A stretch of 35,434 bases of DNA from Bryobacterales bacterium (GTDB lineage: Bacteria > Acidobacteriota > Terriglobia > Bryobacterales > Bryobacteraceae), in NCBI GenBank assembly GCA_003166865.1, contig PMUP01000045.1:20658-56091 (forward strand). Direction: 5' to 3'. The notes under the pieces are model-generated. The model did not search any database, was not told where the DNA came from, and saw only the letters and a program-made list of their open reading frames with translations. The position numbers and the translations under genes were made by a program. How positions within the stretch are numbered: the stretch's first letter is position 1; the number at the start of each line of letters is the position of its first letter. Positions 17,758 through 24,494 of the stretch are shown here, piece after piece.

Positions 17758-18441
17758 TTGATTCACTTTAGAGAAGAACTCGACGAAATGCAGAGCCGTC
17801 TGCTCGAAATGGCGGGCTTGGTGGAATCGGCGATCCATCAAAGTGTCGCCGCCCTGGTGCACCGCGATGAGCAGTCCGCCAAAGAGGTCCTATGGAAAGA
17901 GGCCCTCATCAATCAGAAGGACATCGAGATTGACGAGTACGCCACGCGCCTGCTCGCGCTCTATCAACCCATGGCGCGCGACATGCGGTTTCTCACCGCC
18001 GTCATCAAGATCAACGGCGACCTGGAGCGCATGGGCGATCTGGCGGTGAATATCACCCAGCGCGCCCTGTCCCTGATGCGCGATCCGCCGGTGAGGCCGC
18101 TGATCGATATTCCCCAAATGGCCAACCTGGCCGAGGAAATGGTGCGCAAAAGCTTGGATGCGCTCGTCAAGCGCGACGAAGAACTGGCCCGCAGCGTCCT
18201 GGTGTCGGATGACGAGGTGGACCGCCTGCGCGACGCAGTTTATAAGGAGCTGGTCGCATTCATGCAGGAACAGAGCACTACCATCCCGCGCGCCGTGGAC
18301 CTGATGTTCATCGCTCACAACCTGGAGCGCATCGCCGACCATGCCACCAACATCGCCGAGGATGTTCTGTTCCTGGTCAAGGGAATCGACGTACGGCACC
18401 ACGCCGAAGTCCGCGAACAAACCGCGCTCGCGAAACCGTAG
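17758..18441 (+). CDS. phoU: Phosphate transport accessory regulator PhoU
   Basis: This negative regulator couples PstSCAB to PhoR. The protein is an all-helical duplicate of the PhoU domain. Two metal-type motifs are visible: INGDLERMGDLAVNI in the first half and AHNLERIADHATNIAEDV in the second. I place the start at TTG 17758 (227 residues), because AGGAG ends 7 bases upstream. The frame is open earlier but would overlap pstB. The last codons and the TAG lie inside a GC-rich repeat that recurs before the next gene. Confidence 0.93.
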   Translation: MIHFREELDEMQSRLLEMAGLVESAIHQSVAALVHRDEQSAKEVLWKEALINQKDIEIDEYATRLLALYQPMARDMRFLTAVIKINGDLERMGDLAVNITQRALSLMRDPPVRPLIDIPQMANLAEEMVRKSLDALVKRDEELARSVLVSDDEVDRLRDAVYKELVAFMQEQSTTIPRAVDLMFIAHNLERIADHATNIAEDVLFLVKGIDVRHHAEVREQTALAKP

Positions 18442-18476
18442 CGCGGACCGACTCCCTCACGGTCGCGGCTCTGTAA
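18429..18476 (+). repeat. Intergenic repeat copy 1, containing the phoU stop codon
   Basis: This roughly 48-bp unit begins in the last codons of phoU (GCGAAACCGTAG) and continues with GGACCG, ACTCCCTCA and CGGTCGCGG. Those last parts form a bulged stem-loop around the ACTCCCTCA loop. A second copy lies at 18547-18595 with only a few differences, separated by about 70 bp of further GC-rich sequence. Confidence 0.75.
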
Positions 18477-18546
18477 GGCGCTGAATCTTCCGAACCGCGC
18501 ACGTGAGTAAGCGGCGTTCGACGCGCTGACTCTACCGAGCCGTGCT

Positions 18547-18595
18547 GGCGAAACCGTAGGCGCGGACCGGCTCCCTTACGGTCGCGGTTCAGTTA
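18547..18595 (+). repeat. Intergenic repeat copy 2, containing the kinase stop codon
   Basis: The same order of motifs as copy 1 (GCGAAACCGTAG, then GGACCG, a CTCCCTTA loop and CGGTCGCGG) ends in AGTTA. There the TTA is the stop codon, read on the minus strand, of the convergent histidine kinase. The two copies therefore terminate the two convergent genes, which suggests the element was inserted or duplicated in the convergent gap. Confidence 0.75.
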
Positions 18596-20002
18596 CGCCG
18601 CTATTGGAGGCAACCAGATTTGAAAAGTGCAGCCGCTGCCTTGGGTCGTCTGCAGATGAATATCTCCACCGTGCACTCGAACGGCCCACTGAGCGATGGA
18701 GAGCCCCAGGCCCGCGCCCCCGGCGTCGCGGGCGCGAGATTCATCCACGCGATAGAAGCGATCGAATATTTTGGCCGCATGTTCGGGAGCAATACCGGGG
18801 CCGCTATCAACAACATTTAGGCGGACCCCTCCCCGGGGTTCGTGCTGCACCCCTACAGAGATGGTGCCTCCAACAGGTGAGTATTTCACCGCATTGTGAA
18901 TGATGTTCACAAGAGCCTGGCGGAGAAATACGCGATCGCCTTTCACACTCACGCGTTCGTCGCCCTGAACCGTGATCCGCTGACCCTTCTCCTCGACCAG
19001 CACTTCGAACAGTCCGGCTGCTTCGCGCGCCAGATCCATCGCCGAGAACACGGTGGGATGCAGTGGGATGCGGCCGGCATCGGCGCGAGAGATTGTCAAA
19101 AGATTCTCAACCAGCGCCGTGAGCCGATTGACCTCCTCGAGCATGCTTCCGATGGTATCCCGGTATTCCTCGCGGCTGCCGTCTTTCTGGAGCGCAACTT
19201 CTCCCACGCTGCGGATGGCCGTTAACGGCGTGCGCAGCTCATGCGACGCATCGGACGTGAAGCGGCGGAGCTGCTCGAAGGATTGTTCCAGCCGGGCAAG
19301 AAGGTTGTTAAAGATACGCGCGAGGTGCCCGAGTTCGTCCTCAACCTCCCCGATGGGCAGGCGCTCATTCAGACGCTCCGATGTGATTTCCTCGGCGCGG
19401 CAAGCCATTTCCTCCAACGGCGCCAGGGCGCGTTTCGCAAGGACGAAGCCCCCCAGACCCGCCAGAGCCAATACGATGGGCACCGCGAGAAGCGTGGCCA
19501 CGGCCAATTCGTCAAAGCGCGCCCAGATGGGCTGCTCGCTATAACCCAGCCGGATCAACATAGGATGGCCGTCCAGCGTGTGGCGGCGGCTGGCCATTCG
19601 GACGGTTGTGCCGTTCGAAAGACGCGCCGATCGAATTGAGTATCCGCCTTCGCCTTCGCCCGGGATCGGATCGCCGCCGAGCGCCTGATTTCCAAGGCGT
19701 TCATTGCGATATAGCACGCCGCCGTTCGAAGAGCGAACCTCCACCAGCCGTTCCAGCACGTCCTTCGATTCGGGATGATTGTGATAGTCCTCGCGCAGGA
19801 TCAGCCGCCCGTGCGGATCGAAATAAAGAAGCCCCTCCACCGTCTCAATGTCCTGGATGGCGTAGTTATCCAGTTGGCTTCGCATCTGAAGAAATAGAAA
19901 GGAGGCGGTGAGACCCCAGGAGAGCACCAGCACGCTCGCCAGCACGACAACGTACCAAAGAGTCAGGCGCGTTCGGACATGCCTGGGACGCAGGTTTCGC
20001 AC
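18593..20002 (-). CDS. Two-component sensor histidine kinase, efflux-associated
   Basis: The protein has 469 residues from a GTG at 20002. The architecture is TM1 (about 15-39), a periplasmic domain of about 125 residues, TM2 (about 167-190), HAMP, HisKA with the phospho-acceptor H254 in DASHELRTPLTAIRS, and HATPase with GPGIAPEHAAKIFDRFYR and GGAGLGLSIAQWAV. This resembles the CusS/heavy-metal or OmpR-partner class of kinases. Its partner is the response regulator at 20768-21451 on the same strand, but a plus-strand gene lies between them. The signal is unknown. A cell-envelope or toxic-compound signal is inferred from the neighbouring pump. Confidence 0.9.
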   Translation of the reverse strand: MRNLRPRHVRTRLTLWYVVVLASVLVLSWGLTASFLFLQMRSQLDNYAIQDIETVEGLLYFDPHGRLILREDYHNHPESKDVLERLVEVRSSNGGVLYRNERLGNQALGGDPIPGEGEGGYSIRSARLSNGTTVRMASRRHTLDGHPMLIRLGYSEQPIWARFDELAVATLLAVPIVLALAGLGGFVLAKRALAPLEEMACRAEEITSERLNERLPIGEVEDELGHLARIFNNLLARLEQSFEQLRRFTSDASHELRTPLTAIRSVGEVALQKDGSREEYRDTIGSMLEEVNRLTALVENLLTISRADAGRIPLHPTVFSAMDLAREAAGLFEVLVEEKGQRITVQGDERVSVKGDRVFLRQALVNIIHNAVKYSPVGGTISVGVQHEPRGGVRLNVVDSGPGIAPEHAAKIFDRFYRVDESRARDAGGAGLGLSIAQWAVRVHGGDIHLQTTQGSGCTFQIWLPPIAA

Positions 20003-20043
20003 GGTGGGCCTTCTTCATTGTCGTACACTTTTCTGCCGGTGCT

Positions 20044-20069
20044 TCAGAGAAACGTCAGCAAATCTTAAG
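20044..20069 (+). promoter_or_regulatory. Predicted response-regulator operator in front of the 20105 gene
   Basis: TCAG half-sites start at 20044 and 20055, with a TAAG at 20066, so the spacing is 11 bp. The 26-bp site matches the operator at 21530-21555 at 20 of 26 positions by my count. A candidate -10 (TAAAAA, 20093-20098) begins 24 bases after the site ends. Confidence 0.65.
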
Positions 20070-20104
20070 GCGCAAGTAAGTCGCTTCGATGTTAAAAACT
20101 AATC

Positions 20105-20686
20105 GTGCGAACTACAAGCTATCGACTATCGTCCCTTTTGATTCTGGCTGGACTCACGACTTTTACGCCGTTAGCTAGCGCCAAGAAGCCCCAGGCCCCA
20201 CCGAAAGATGAAATTGAGGTGGTGGGACACATCCCTCTGACGAACGGACCGGTAAAGCGCTTCCTGGCCACGCAGCACTACAGCAGTTACTATCTTTACG
20301 CCGAACGCGATCCCGGGCAAGCCGTCACGCTGATCGATGTAACCAAAACCAGCCAGCCTTTCGTGCTTGCTGACTTGGCTTACGCTCCTACCAGCGCTTC
20401 CGACAGTGTGACGGTGGTGGCGGGCACCGCTGCCCTGGTTAGCAGCGAGCCAGCCGCTCTGGCGCCGGCTCAGCCGCCGCAAACGGTCAAAATCATGGAC
20501 TTTTCCGACCCCAAGAATCCCAAAGTTGCGCGCGAGTTCACGGGCGTCACCGCGATGAGCAGAGACGGTCAGCGAGGATTGATCTTCGTTGCGAACGCGG
20601 ATGGCATCTGGATCTTGCGGCAGCACTTTGCCGAGGATCCGGAAGTGCAAAAGGCCTACGAAGACTACGTGCTGTACGCTCACTGA
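20105..20686 (+). CDS. Secreted LVIVD-repeat-like protein of unknown function
   Basis: This 193-residue precursor has a signal peptide (SLLILAGLTTFTPLASA). Two segments resemble the LVIVD beta-propeller repeat: VTLIDVTKTSQPFVLADLAY and VKIMDFSDPKNPKVAREF, the second followed by MSRDGQRGLIFVANADGIWIL. It is too short for a full propeller, so it may oligomerise or be a small binding module. The start is GTG with no ribosome site. The predicted -10 box ends about 6 bases before it, so the mRNA may be leaderless. It sits on the opposite strand between a response regulator and its kinase, and shares their operator. A periplasmic sensor accessory or pump partner is possible but unproven. Confidence 0.75.
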   Translation: MRTTSYRLSSLLILAGLTTFTPLASAKKPQAPPKDEIEVVGHIPLTNGPVKRFLATQHYSSYYLYAERDPGQAVTLIDVTKTSQPFVLADLAYAPTSASDSVTVVAGTAALVSSEPAALAPAQPPQTVKIMDFSDPKNPKVAREFTGVTAMSRDGQRGLIFVANADGIWILRQHFAEDPEVQKAYEDYVLYAH

Positions 20687-20693
20687 GAAGATA

Positions 20694-20764
20694 CCCACTC
20701 CCTGACGGCCGTGGGTCAGAAGCCGCGGCCGTCAATCCAGCAGAAGTCGTGGGTGAAACCGTAG
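20694..20764 (+). repeat. Degenerate third copy of the phoU-region repeat
   Basis: CCCACTCCCTGACGGCCGTGGG, split as a short stem around a CTCCCTGA-type loop, resembles the CTCCCTCACGGTCGCGG half of copies 1 and 2. GAAACCGTAG at 20755-20764 matches their other half. It again fills a convergent gap, between the 20105 gene and the response regulator. Confidence 0.5.
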
Positions 20765-20767
20765 TCG

Positions 20768-21451
20768 TCAGTCTTGCTCTTCGCGCACCACAAAACCGAC
20801 GCCGCGTACCGTGTGAACAAGTTTGTGATCGAACTGGTCATCGATCTTCCTGCGCAACCGGGCCACATGGACATCGATGACATTGTCCAGCGGTGTGTGG
20901 CGCCCCGCTTCCTTCCAGACGTCGCGCGTCAACATCTCGCGGGAGACCACGTGTCCTTGGTGACGCACCAGATACTCCAGAAGCTCGAACTCGCGAGCGG
21001 TCAGCTCCAGCGCCTGGCCGCCGCGGGTAACAGAGCGGCCGATCACGTCCACTTCCAGATCCCCGACTCGCAATCGCGGGCTGGTCTCGCCGATTCCCCT
21101 TCGGCTGAGCGCCCGCACGCGAGCCAGCAGTTCGGGAAACGCAAAGGGCTTTACCAGATAATCGTCGGCGCCGGCATCCAGACCGCGGACGCGGTCGTCC
21201 ACTGTATCGCGGGCGGTCAGCATGAGGACGGGCGTTTTGAATCCGTGCTGGCGCATGCTGGCCAGGATTTCAACCCCACTCCTGCAGGGAAGCATGACGT
21301 CGAGAATGACCAGGTCAAAGGATTCCGTGAGAACCCGGTAGAAACCTTCCTCCCCGGTATGCGCCAGGGCAACGCCGTATTGCTCAACTTCAAGGCCTTC
21401 CCGCAATGCCTGGCCGAGCTTCTGTTCGTCTTCGATCACCAGGATCCGCAT
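20768..21451 (-). CDS. OmpR/PhoB-family response regulator
   Basis: This 227-residue protein has a receiver domain with the acidic pair E7/D8, phospho-acceptor D51 (LVILDVMLP) and the conserved KPFAFPELLARVRAL. A winged-helix DNA-binding domain follows (LELTAREFELLEYLVRHQGHVVSREMLTRDVW, then NVIDVHVARLRRKID and HTVRGVGFVVRE). The ATG has a strong AGGAGG site 7 bases upstream. It resembles CusR/CopR-type regulators. It is divergent from the DUF190-RND operon, and opposed operator arrays lie in the 164-bp gap. Autoregulation and pump control are inferred. Confidence 0.94.
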   Translation of the reverse strand: MRILVIEDEQKLGQALREGLEVEQYGVALAHTGEEGFYRVLTESFDLVILDVMLPCRSGVEILASMRQHGFKTPVLMLTARDTVDDRVRGLDAGADDYLVKPFAFPELLARVRALSRRGIGETSPRLRVGDLEVDVIGRSVTRGGQALELTAREFELLEYLVRHQGHVVSREMLTRDVWKEAGRHTPLDNVIDVHVARLRRKIDDQFDHKLVHTVRGVGFVVREEQD

Positions 21452-21495
21452 TGGATTTCCTCCTTCTTTATAGGTGACCCGAGGATTTTCGTCTA

Positions 21496-21521
21496 CTGAC
21501 GACTTCCTGAAGAGTTTCTGA
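21496..21521 (-). promoter_or_regulatory. Predicted operator facing the response-regulator promoter
   Basis: Read on the minus strand, TCAG half-sites start at 21521, 21510 and 21499, exactly 11 bp apart. The site matches the plus-strand operator next to it at 21 of 26 positions. A TATAAA -10 candidate (21472-21467, minus) begins 24 bases after the site ends, followed by the AGGAGG ribosome site of the regulator. Confidence 0.7.
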
Positions 21522-21529
21522 CTTCGCCG

Positions 21530-21555
21530 TCAGGAAAACTTCAGAAAGTCTTCAG
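21530..21555 (+). promoter_or_regulatory. Predicted operator facing the DUF190-RND operon promoter
   Basis: TCAG half-sites start at 21530, 21541 and 21552, exactly 11 bp apart, as expected for a tandemly bound OmpR-type dimer. The inter-site bases (GAAAACT, AAAGTCT) are AT-leaning. TATATG at 21580-21585 is a -10 candidate beginning 25 bases downstream. No -35 box is seen, so activator-dependent transcription is likely. Confidence 0.7.
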
Positions 21556-21615
21556 TGGTCTTCTCCGGCTTCCGCCGGGTATATGTAGACTGTAGCCTCC
21601 AGAAGGGAACTGTGT

Positions 21616-21960
21616 GTGCTCACTGTCGGTCCGGCGAAAAAGATTACGATTCATCTAAACGAGGACACCAGCTCTCAAAGCGACTATTTGAGCCGTGAGA
21701 TTGTTGCGCTCCTGCTCAAGCACGGCGTGGCTGGCGCAACCGTCCTGCGTCCGGAGGCAGGCTTCGGCTCTCACCATCGCATGCACACCCGGGAGGGAGG
21801 AACTGATACAGCCCAGCACATGCCGCTTCGCATCGAGTTCATCGACACGAAGCAAAACATCAGAACCCTATTGCCGCGCCTCCAGGAGCTGGTGACGGAC
21901 GGCCTGATCGAAGCTCAGGACACGGTGATCCTTAAGGCGGCTGCCGGAACTGTTCGATGA
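21616..21960 (+). CDS. DUF190 (PII-like) protein, first gene of the RND operon
   Basis: This 114-residue protein matches the DUF190 family, whose fold resembles PII signalling proteins: AKKITIHLNEDTSSQSDYLSREIVALLLKHGVAGATVLRPEAGFG, then LRIEFIDTKQNIRTLLPRLQEL. A run of His residues (GSHHRMHT) sits in the loop where PII proteins carry their T-loop. The start is GTG 21616 after an AGAAGGGA ribosome site. Its stop overlaps the TolC-like start in an ATGA, so it is translationally coupled to the pump genes. A regulatory, ligand-sensing role toward the pump is inferred. Confidence 0.85.
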   Translation: MLTVGPAKKITIHLNEDTSSQSDYLSREIVALLLKHGVAGATVLRPEAGFGSHHRMHTREGGTDTAQHMPLRIEFIDTKQNIRTLLPRLQELVTDGLIEAQDTVILKAAAGTVR

Positions 21961-23249
21961 AGGGTCCGTGTTCATTTGTCCGAGTCTGGGCCGGAAATGC
22001 GCTGATGTGCGCAGGTCTGTGGGCGCAGGCTCCGGCGGCCGTGTCTTTAGCGCAGGCGCAGCAGGTTGCCTTGCGAAACCATCCGCGGATTGCTTCGGCG
22101 GAACTGGCGGCCGAAGCCAGCGGATACGTCGTTCAGCAGGTCCGCTCGGCCTACTATCCGACGCTATCGGGCAATGTCACCGGTGTCGGAACCGAGCACG
22201 GTTCGGTTCTATCGGCGGGAAATGTGACTACGTCCAGCATCTACAGCCGCCAGGCCTCGGGGGTGGTTGCGAATCAACTGGTAACCGATTTCGGGCGCAC
22301 CTCGAGCCTGGAGCAGAGCGCCAAGCTGCGCACTGCTTCCCAGAATCAGAACGTCACTAATACCCGCGCTCAGGTGCTGGCCGAAGTGCAGGAGGCGTAT
22401 TATCGGGCTCTCGCCTCAGATTCCGTCCTCAGAGTCGCGCGGGCGACACTCGATCTTCGCCGCGTGACTCTTCGTCAAGTGAGCGCGCTGGCGCAAAGCT
22501 CGCTGCGATCGACGGTGGACGTCAGCTTTGCACAAGTGAACGAATCGCAAGCCGAGCTCGATTTGTTCCGCGCCGAAAACGATGCCACGGCCAGCCACGC
22601 GCGGTTGTCCGCTGCCATGGGTTACGATCGCGACCAGCCATTTTCGTTGACGGACGAGCCGCTGCCGCCGGCGCTCGGCCCGAGTGTGGACGCCTTGATC
22701 GAACAGTCCAAGCGCGAGCGGCCGGACCTGGCTGCGCTGCGGCTCAATCAGGAATCGCTGGACCGTTATGCGGAAGCCGAAAAGCGGCTTCGAAATCCGA
22801 CCATTAACATTGCCGCGGTCGCCGGCGTGGCGCCTATCCGGGACGACCGGCTGCCGGAGAGCTATAGCGCCGCGGGAGTGAACGTGAATATCCCGGTCTT
22901 GAACGGCGGTTTGTTCAAGGCGCGGCGCGAAGAAGCGGAATCGCGCGCGGCCGCGGCGGCCAAAGATGTTCAGGATTTATCCCTGCAGATCGCCCGCGAT
23001 GTGCAACTTGCCTGGCTGAATGCCAACGATACCTTTCGGCGGCTGGACGTGACAGCGCGAATGGTTGCGCAGGCCAATGAAGCACTGCGATTGGCCCAAG
23101 CCCGCTACGACAATGCTTTGGGCAGCATCGTCGAGCTCAATCAGGCCCAGTTGAACCAAACCTCCGCCGAGATCGCGGCCGCATCCGCGAAATACGACTA
23201 CCTGAGCGCGCGGTCCCAGCTCAGTTATGCGATGGGGATCTTGCGATGA
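21957..23249 (+). CDS. TolC-family outer-membrane efflux protein
   Basis: This 430-residue precursor has a signal peptide ending near LWAQAPA. Two homologous OEP halves are rich in long helices, with AQQVALRNHPRIASAELAAEA, QNQNVTNTRAQVLAEVQEAYYRALA, and VQLAWLNANDTFRRL followed by NEALRLAQARYDNALGSIVELNQAQ. It forms the trimeric exit duct of a tripartite pump. The start overlaps the DUF190 stop by 4 bp, and its own stop overlaps the adaptor start by 4 bp. This tight coupling implies fixed stoichiometry. Confidence 0.93.
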   Translation: MKGPCSFVRVWAGNALMCAGLWAQAPAAVSLAQAQQVALRNHPRIASAELAAEASGYVVQQVRSAYYPTLSGNVTGVGTEHGSVLSAGNVTTSSIYSRQASGVVANQLVTDFGRTSSLEQSAKLRTASQNQNVTNTRAQVLAEVQEAYYRALASDSVLRVARATLDLRRVTLRQVSALAQSSLRSTVDVSFAQVNESQAELDLFRAENDATASHARLSAAMGYDRDQPFSLTDEPLPPALGPSVDALIEQSKRERPDLAALRLNQESLDRYAEAEKRLRNPTINIAAVAGVAPIRDDRLPESYSAAGVNVNIPVLNGGLFKARREEAESRAAAAAKDVQDLSLQIARDVQLAWLNANDTFRRLDVTARMVAQANEALRLAQARYDNALGSIVELNQAQLNQTSAEIAAASAKYDYLSARSQLSYAMGILR

Positions 23250-24487
23250 GTCACGTGATACGACGATGTCTTCTGATCGTGTCCGCATCCATCCTGGTGG
23301 CGGCGATCACCTCGTGTGCCCGCAGCGGCCGCGTGGAAGCTTCGCAAAGCGTGATGGTGGAATCACCCACGGTGGCGGTCGTCAGGGCGACGCGCACCGA
23401 TCTGGCGAGCGATTTGATCCTGACAGCGGAATTCGAACCCTTCCAGGAAATCGACGTCATGGCCAAGGTGTCCGGATACATAAAGGAGATCAAGGTCGAT
23501 ATCGGCGATCGCGTCAAAGAAGGGCAGTTGCTGGCGACGCTGGAAATACCGGAAATGCAGGATGATCTCACCCGCGCGGCGGCGGCCATCGAGGAGGCAA
23601 ATGCCGATTTGGCGGCCGCGCGCGACGAACTGCAACGGGCTCAGTCGGCACGTGACATGGCACACTTGTCTTACTCGCGGATTCTGGATGTTTCCAAGAA
23701 AGAGCCCGGACTGGTTCCCGAGCAAGAAGTTGATGAGGCCCACTCGCGCGACCTGGTAGCCGAGGCCCAGGTCTCCGGCGCCAAATCGCACATCGCGGCT
23801 ACTGAGCAGCATATTAAGGTCTCGCAGGCCGAGCAGTCGCGTTTCAAAACCTTGTTTCAGTACGGGGTGATCACTGCGCCCTTCACCGGCGTTGTGACGA
23901 AGCGATACGCGAATAACGGCTCCTTGATTCAGGCGGGAACGGCTTCGCAGTCGCAGGCCATGCCGGTGGTCCGCCTTTCTGAAAATGGTCTGCTGCGTCT
24001 CGCGTTGCCGGTGCCGGAATCGGCGGTTCCTTTGATACATCTCGGCGAAGCCGTGGAAGTTCGGGTGTCGGCGATGCATCGCAGCTTTCCGGGTCGAGTG
24101 GCGCGCTTCTCGGACCGAGTCGACCAGTCGACTAGAACCATGCAGACGGAAGTCGACGTACCGAATCCAACCCTCGTATTGGTTCCCGGAATGTACGCCG
24201 AAGTCGATCTCGTCACCGCGCAACGGAGGAATGTGCTGGCGGTTCCCGTCGAAGCCGTCGACGGTTCTGGAGGCTCGGTTCGCGTCTTCACGGTGCAACC
24301 TTCGGGAACAATTCACGTAGTTCCGGTTGGTCTCGGCATCGAGACCGCGCAACAGATGGAGATCCTGTCCGGCGACCTGAAAGAGGGTGATGAGGTTGTG
24401 GTAGGCTCGCGCTCCGGGCTCAAGGACGGTGAAGGAGTGCAGCCCAAAGTGATCAGCCTGGCTGGCGATTTGGCGCCGAAATCATAA
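23246..24487 (+). CDS. RND periplasmic adaptor lipoprotein (HlyD/MFP family)
   Basis: The protein has 413 residues. The N-terminus has a lipoprotein signal with a lipobox ITSC (modified Cys 24). The barrel-sandwich lipoyl half-motifs are VSGYIKEIKVDIGDRVKEGQLLATLE and YGVITAPFTGVVTKRYANNGSLI. They flank a helical hairpin of about 80 residues that would meet the TolC tip. C-terminal beta-barrel and membrane-proximal domains follow (VPGMYAEVDL, VPVEAV). It is membrane-anchored and links the pump to the outer-membrane duct. It is coupled by 4-bp overlap to the TolC-like gene. Confidence 0.93.
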   Translation: MSHVIRRCLLIVSASILVAAITSCARSGRVEASQSVMVESPTVAVVRATRTDLASDLILTAEFEPFQEIDVMAKVSGYIKEIKVDIGDRVKEGQLLATLEIPEMQDDLTRAAAAIEEANADLAAARDELQRAQSARDMAHLSYSRILDVSKKEPGLVPEQEVDEAHSRDLVAEAQVSGAKSHIAATEQHIKVSQAEQSRFKTLFQYGVITAPFTGVVTKRYANNGSLIQAGTASQSQAMPVVRLSENGLLRLALPVPESAVPLIHLGEAVEVRVSAMHRSFPGRVARFSDRVDQSTRTMQTEVDVPNPTLVLVPGMYAEVDLVTAQRRNVLAVPVEAVDGSGGSVRVFTVQPSGTIHVVPVGLGIETAQQMEILSGDLKEGDEVVVGSRSGLKDGEGVQPKVISLAGDLAPKS

Positions 24488-24494
24488 AACATCC

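Noticed and set aside
20768-21451. The response regulator as the missing PhoB
   Set aside because: It pairs with the adjacent kinase, faces the efflux operon, and its predicted operator does not resemble the repeats upstream of the porin.
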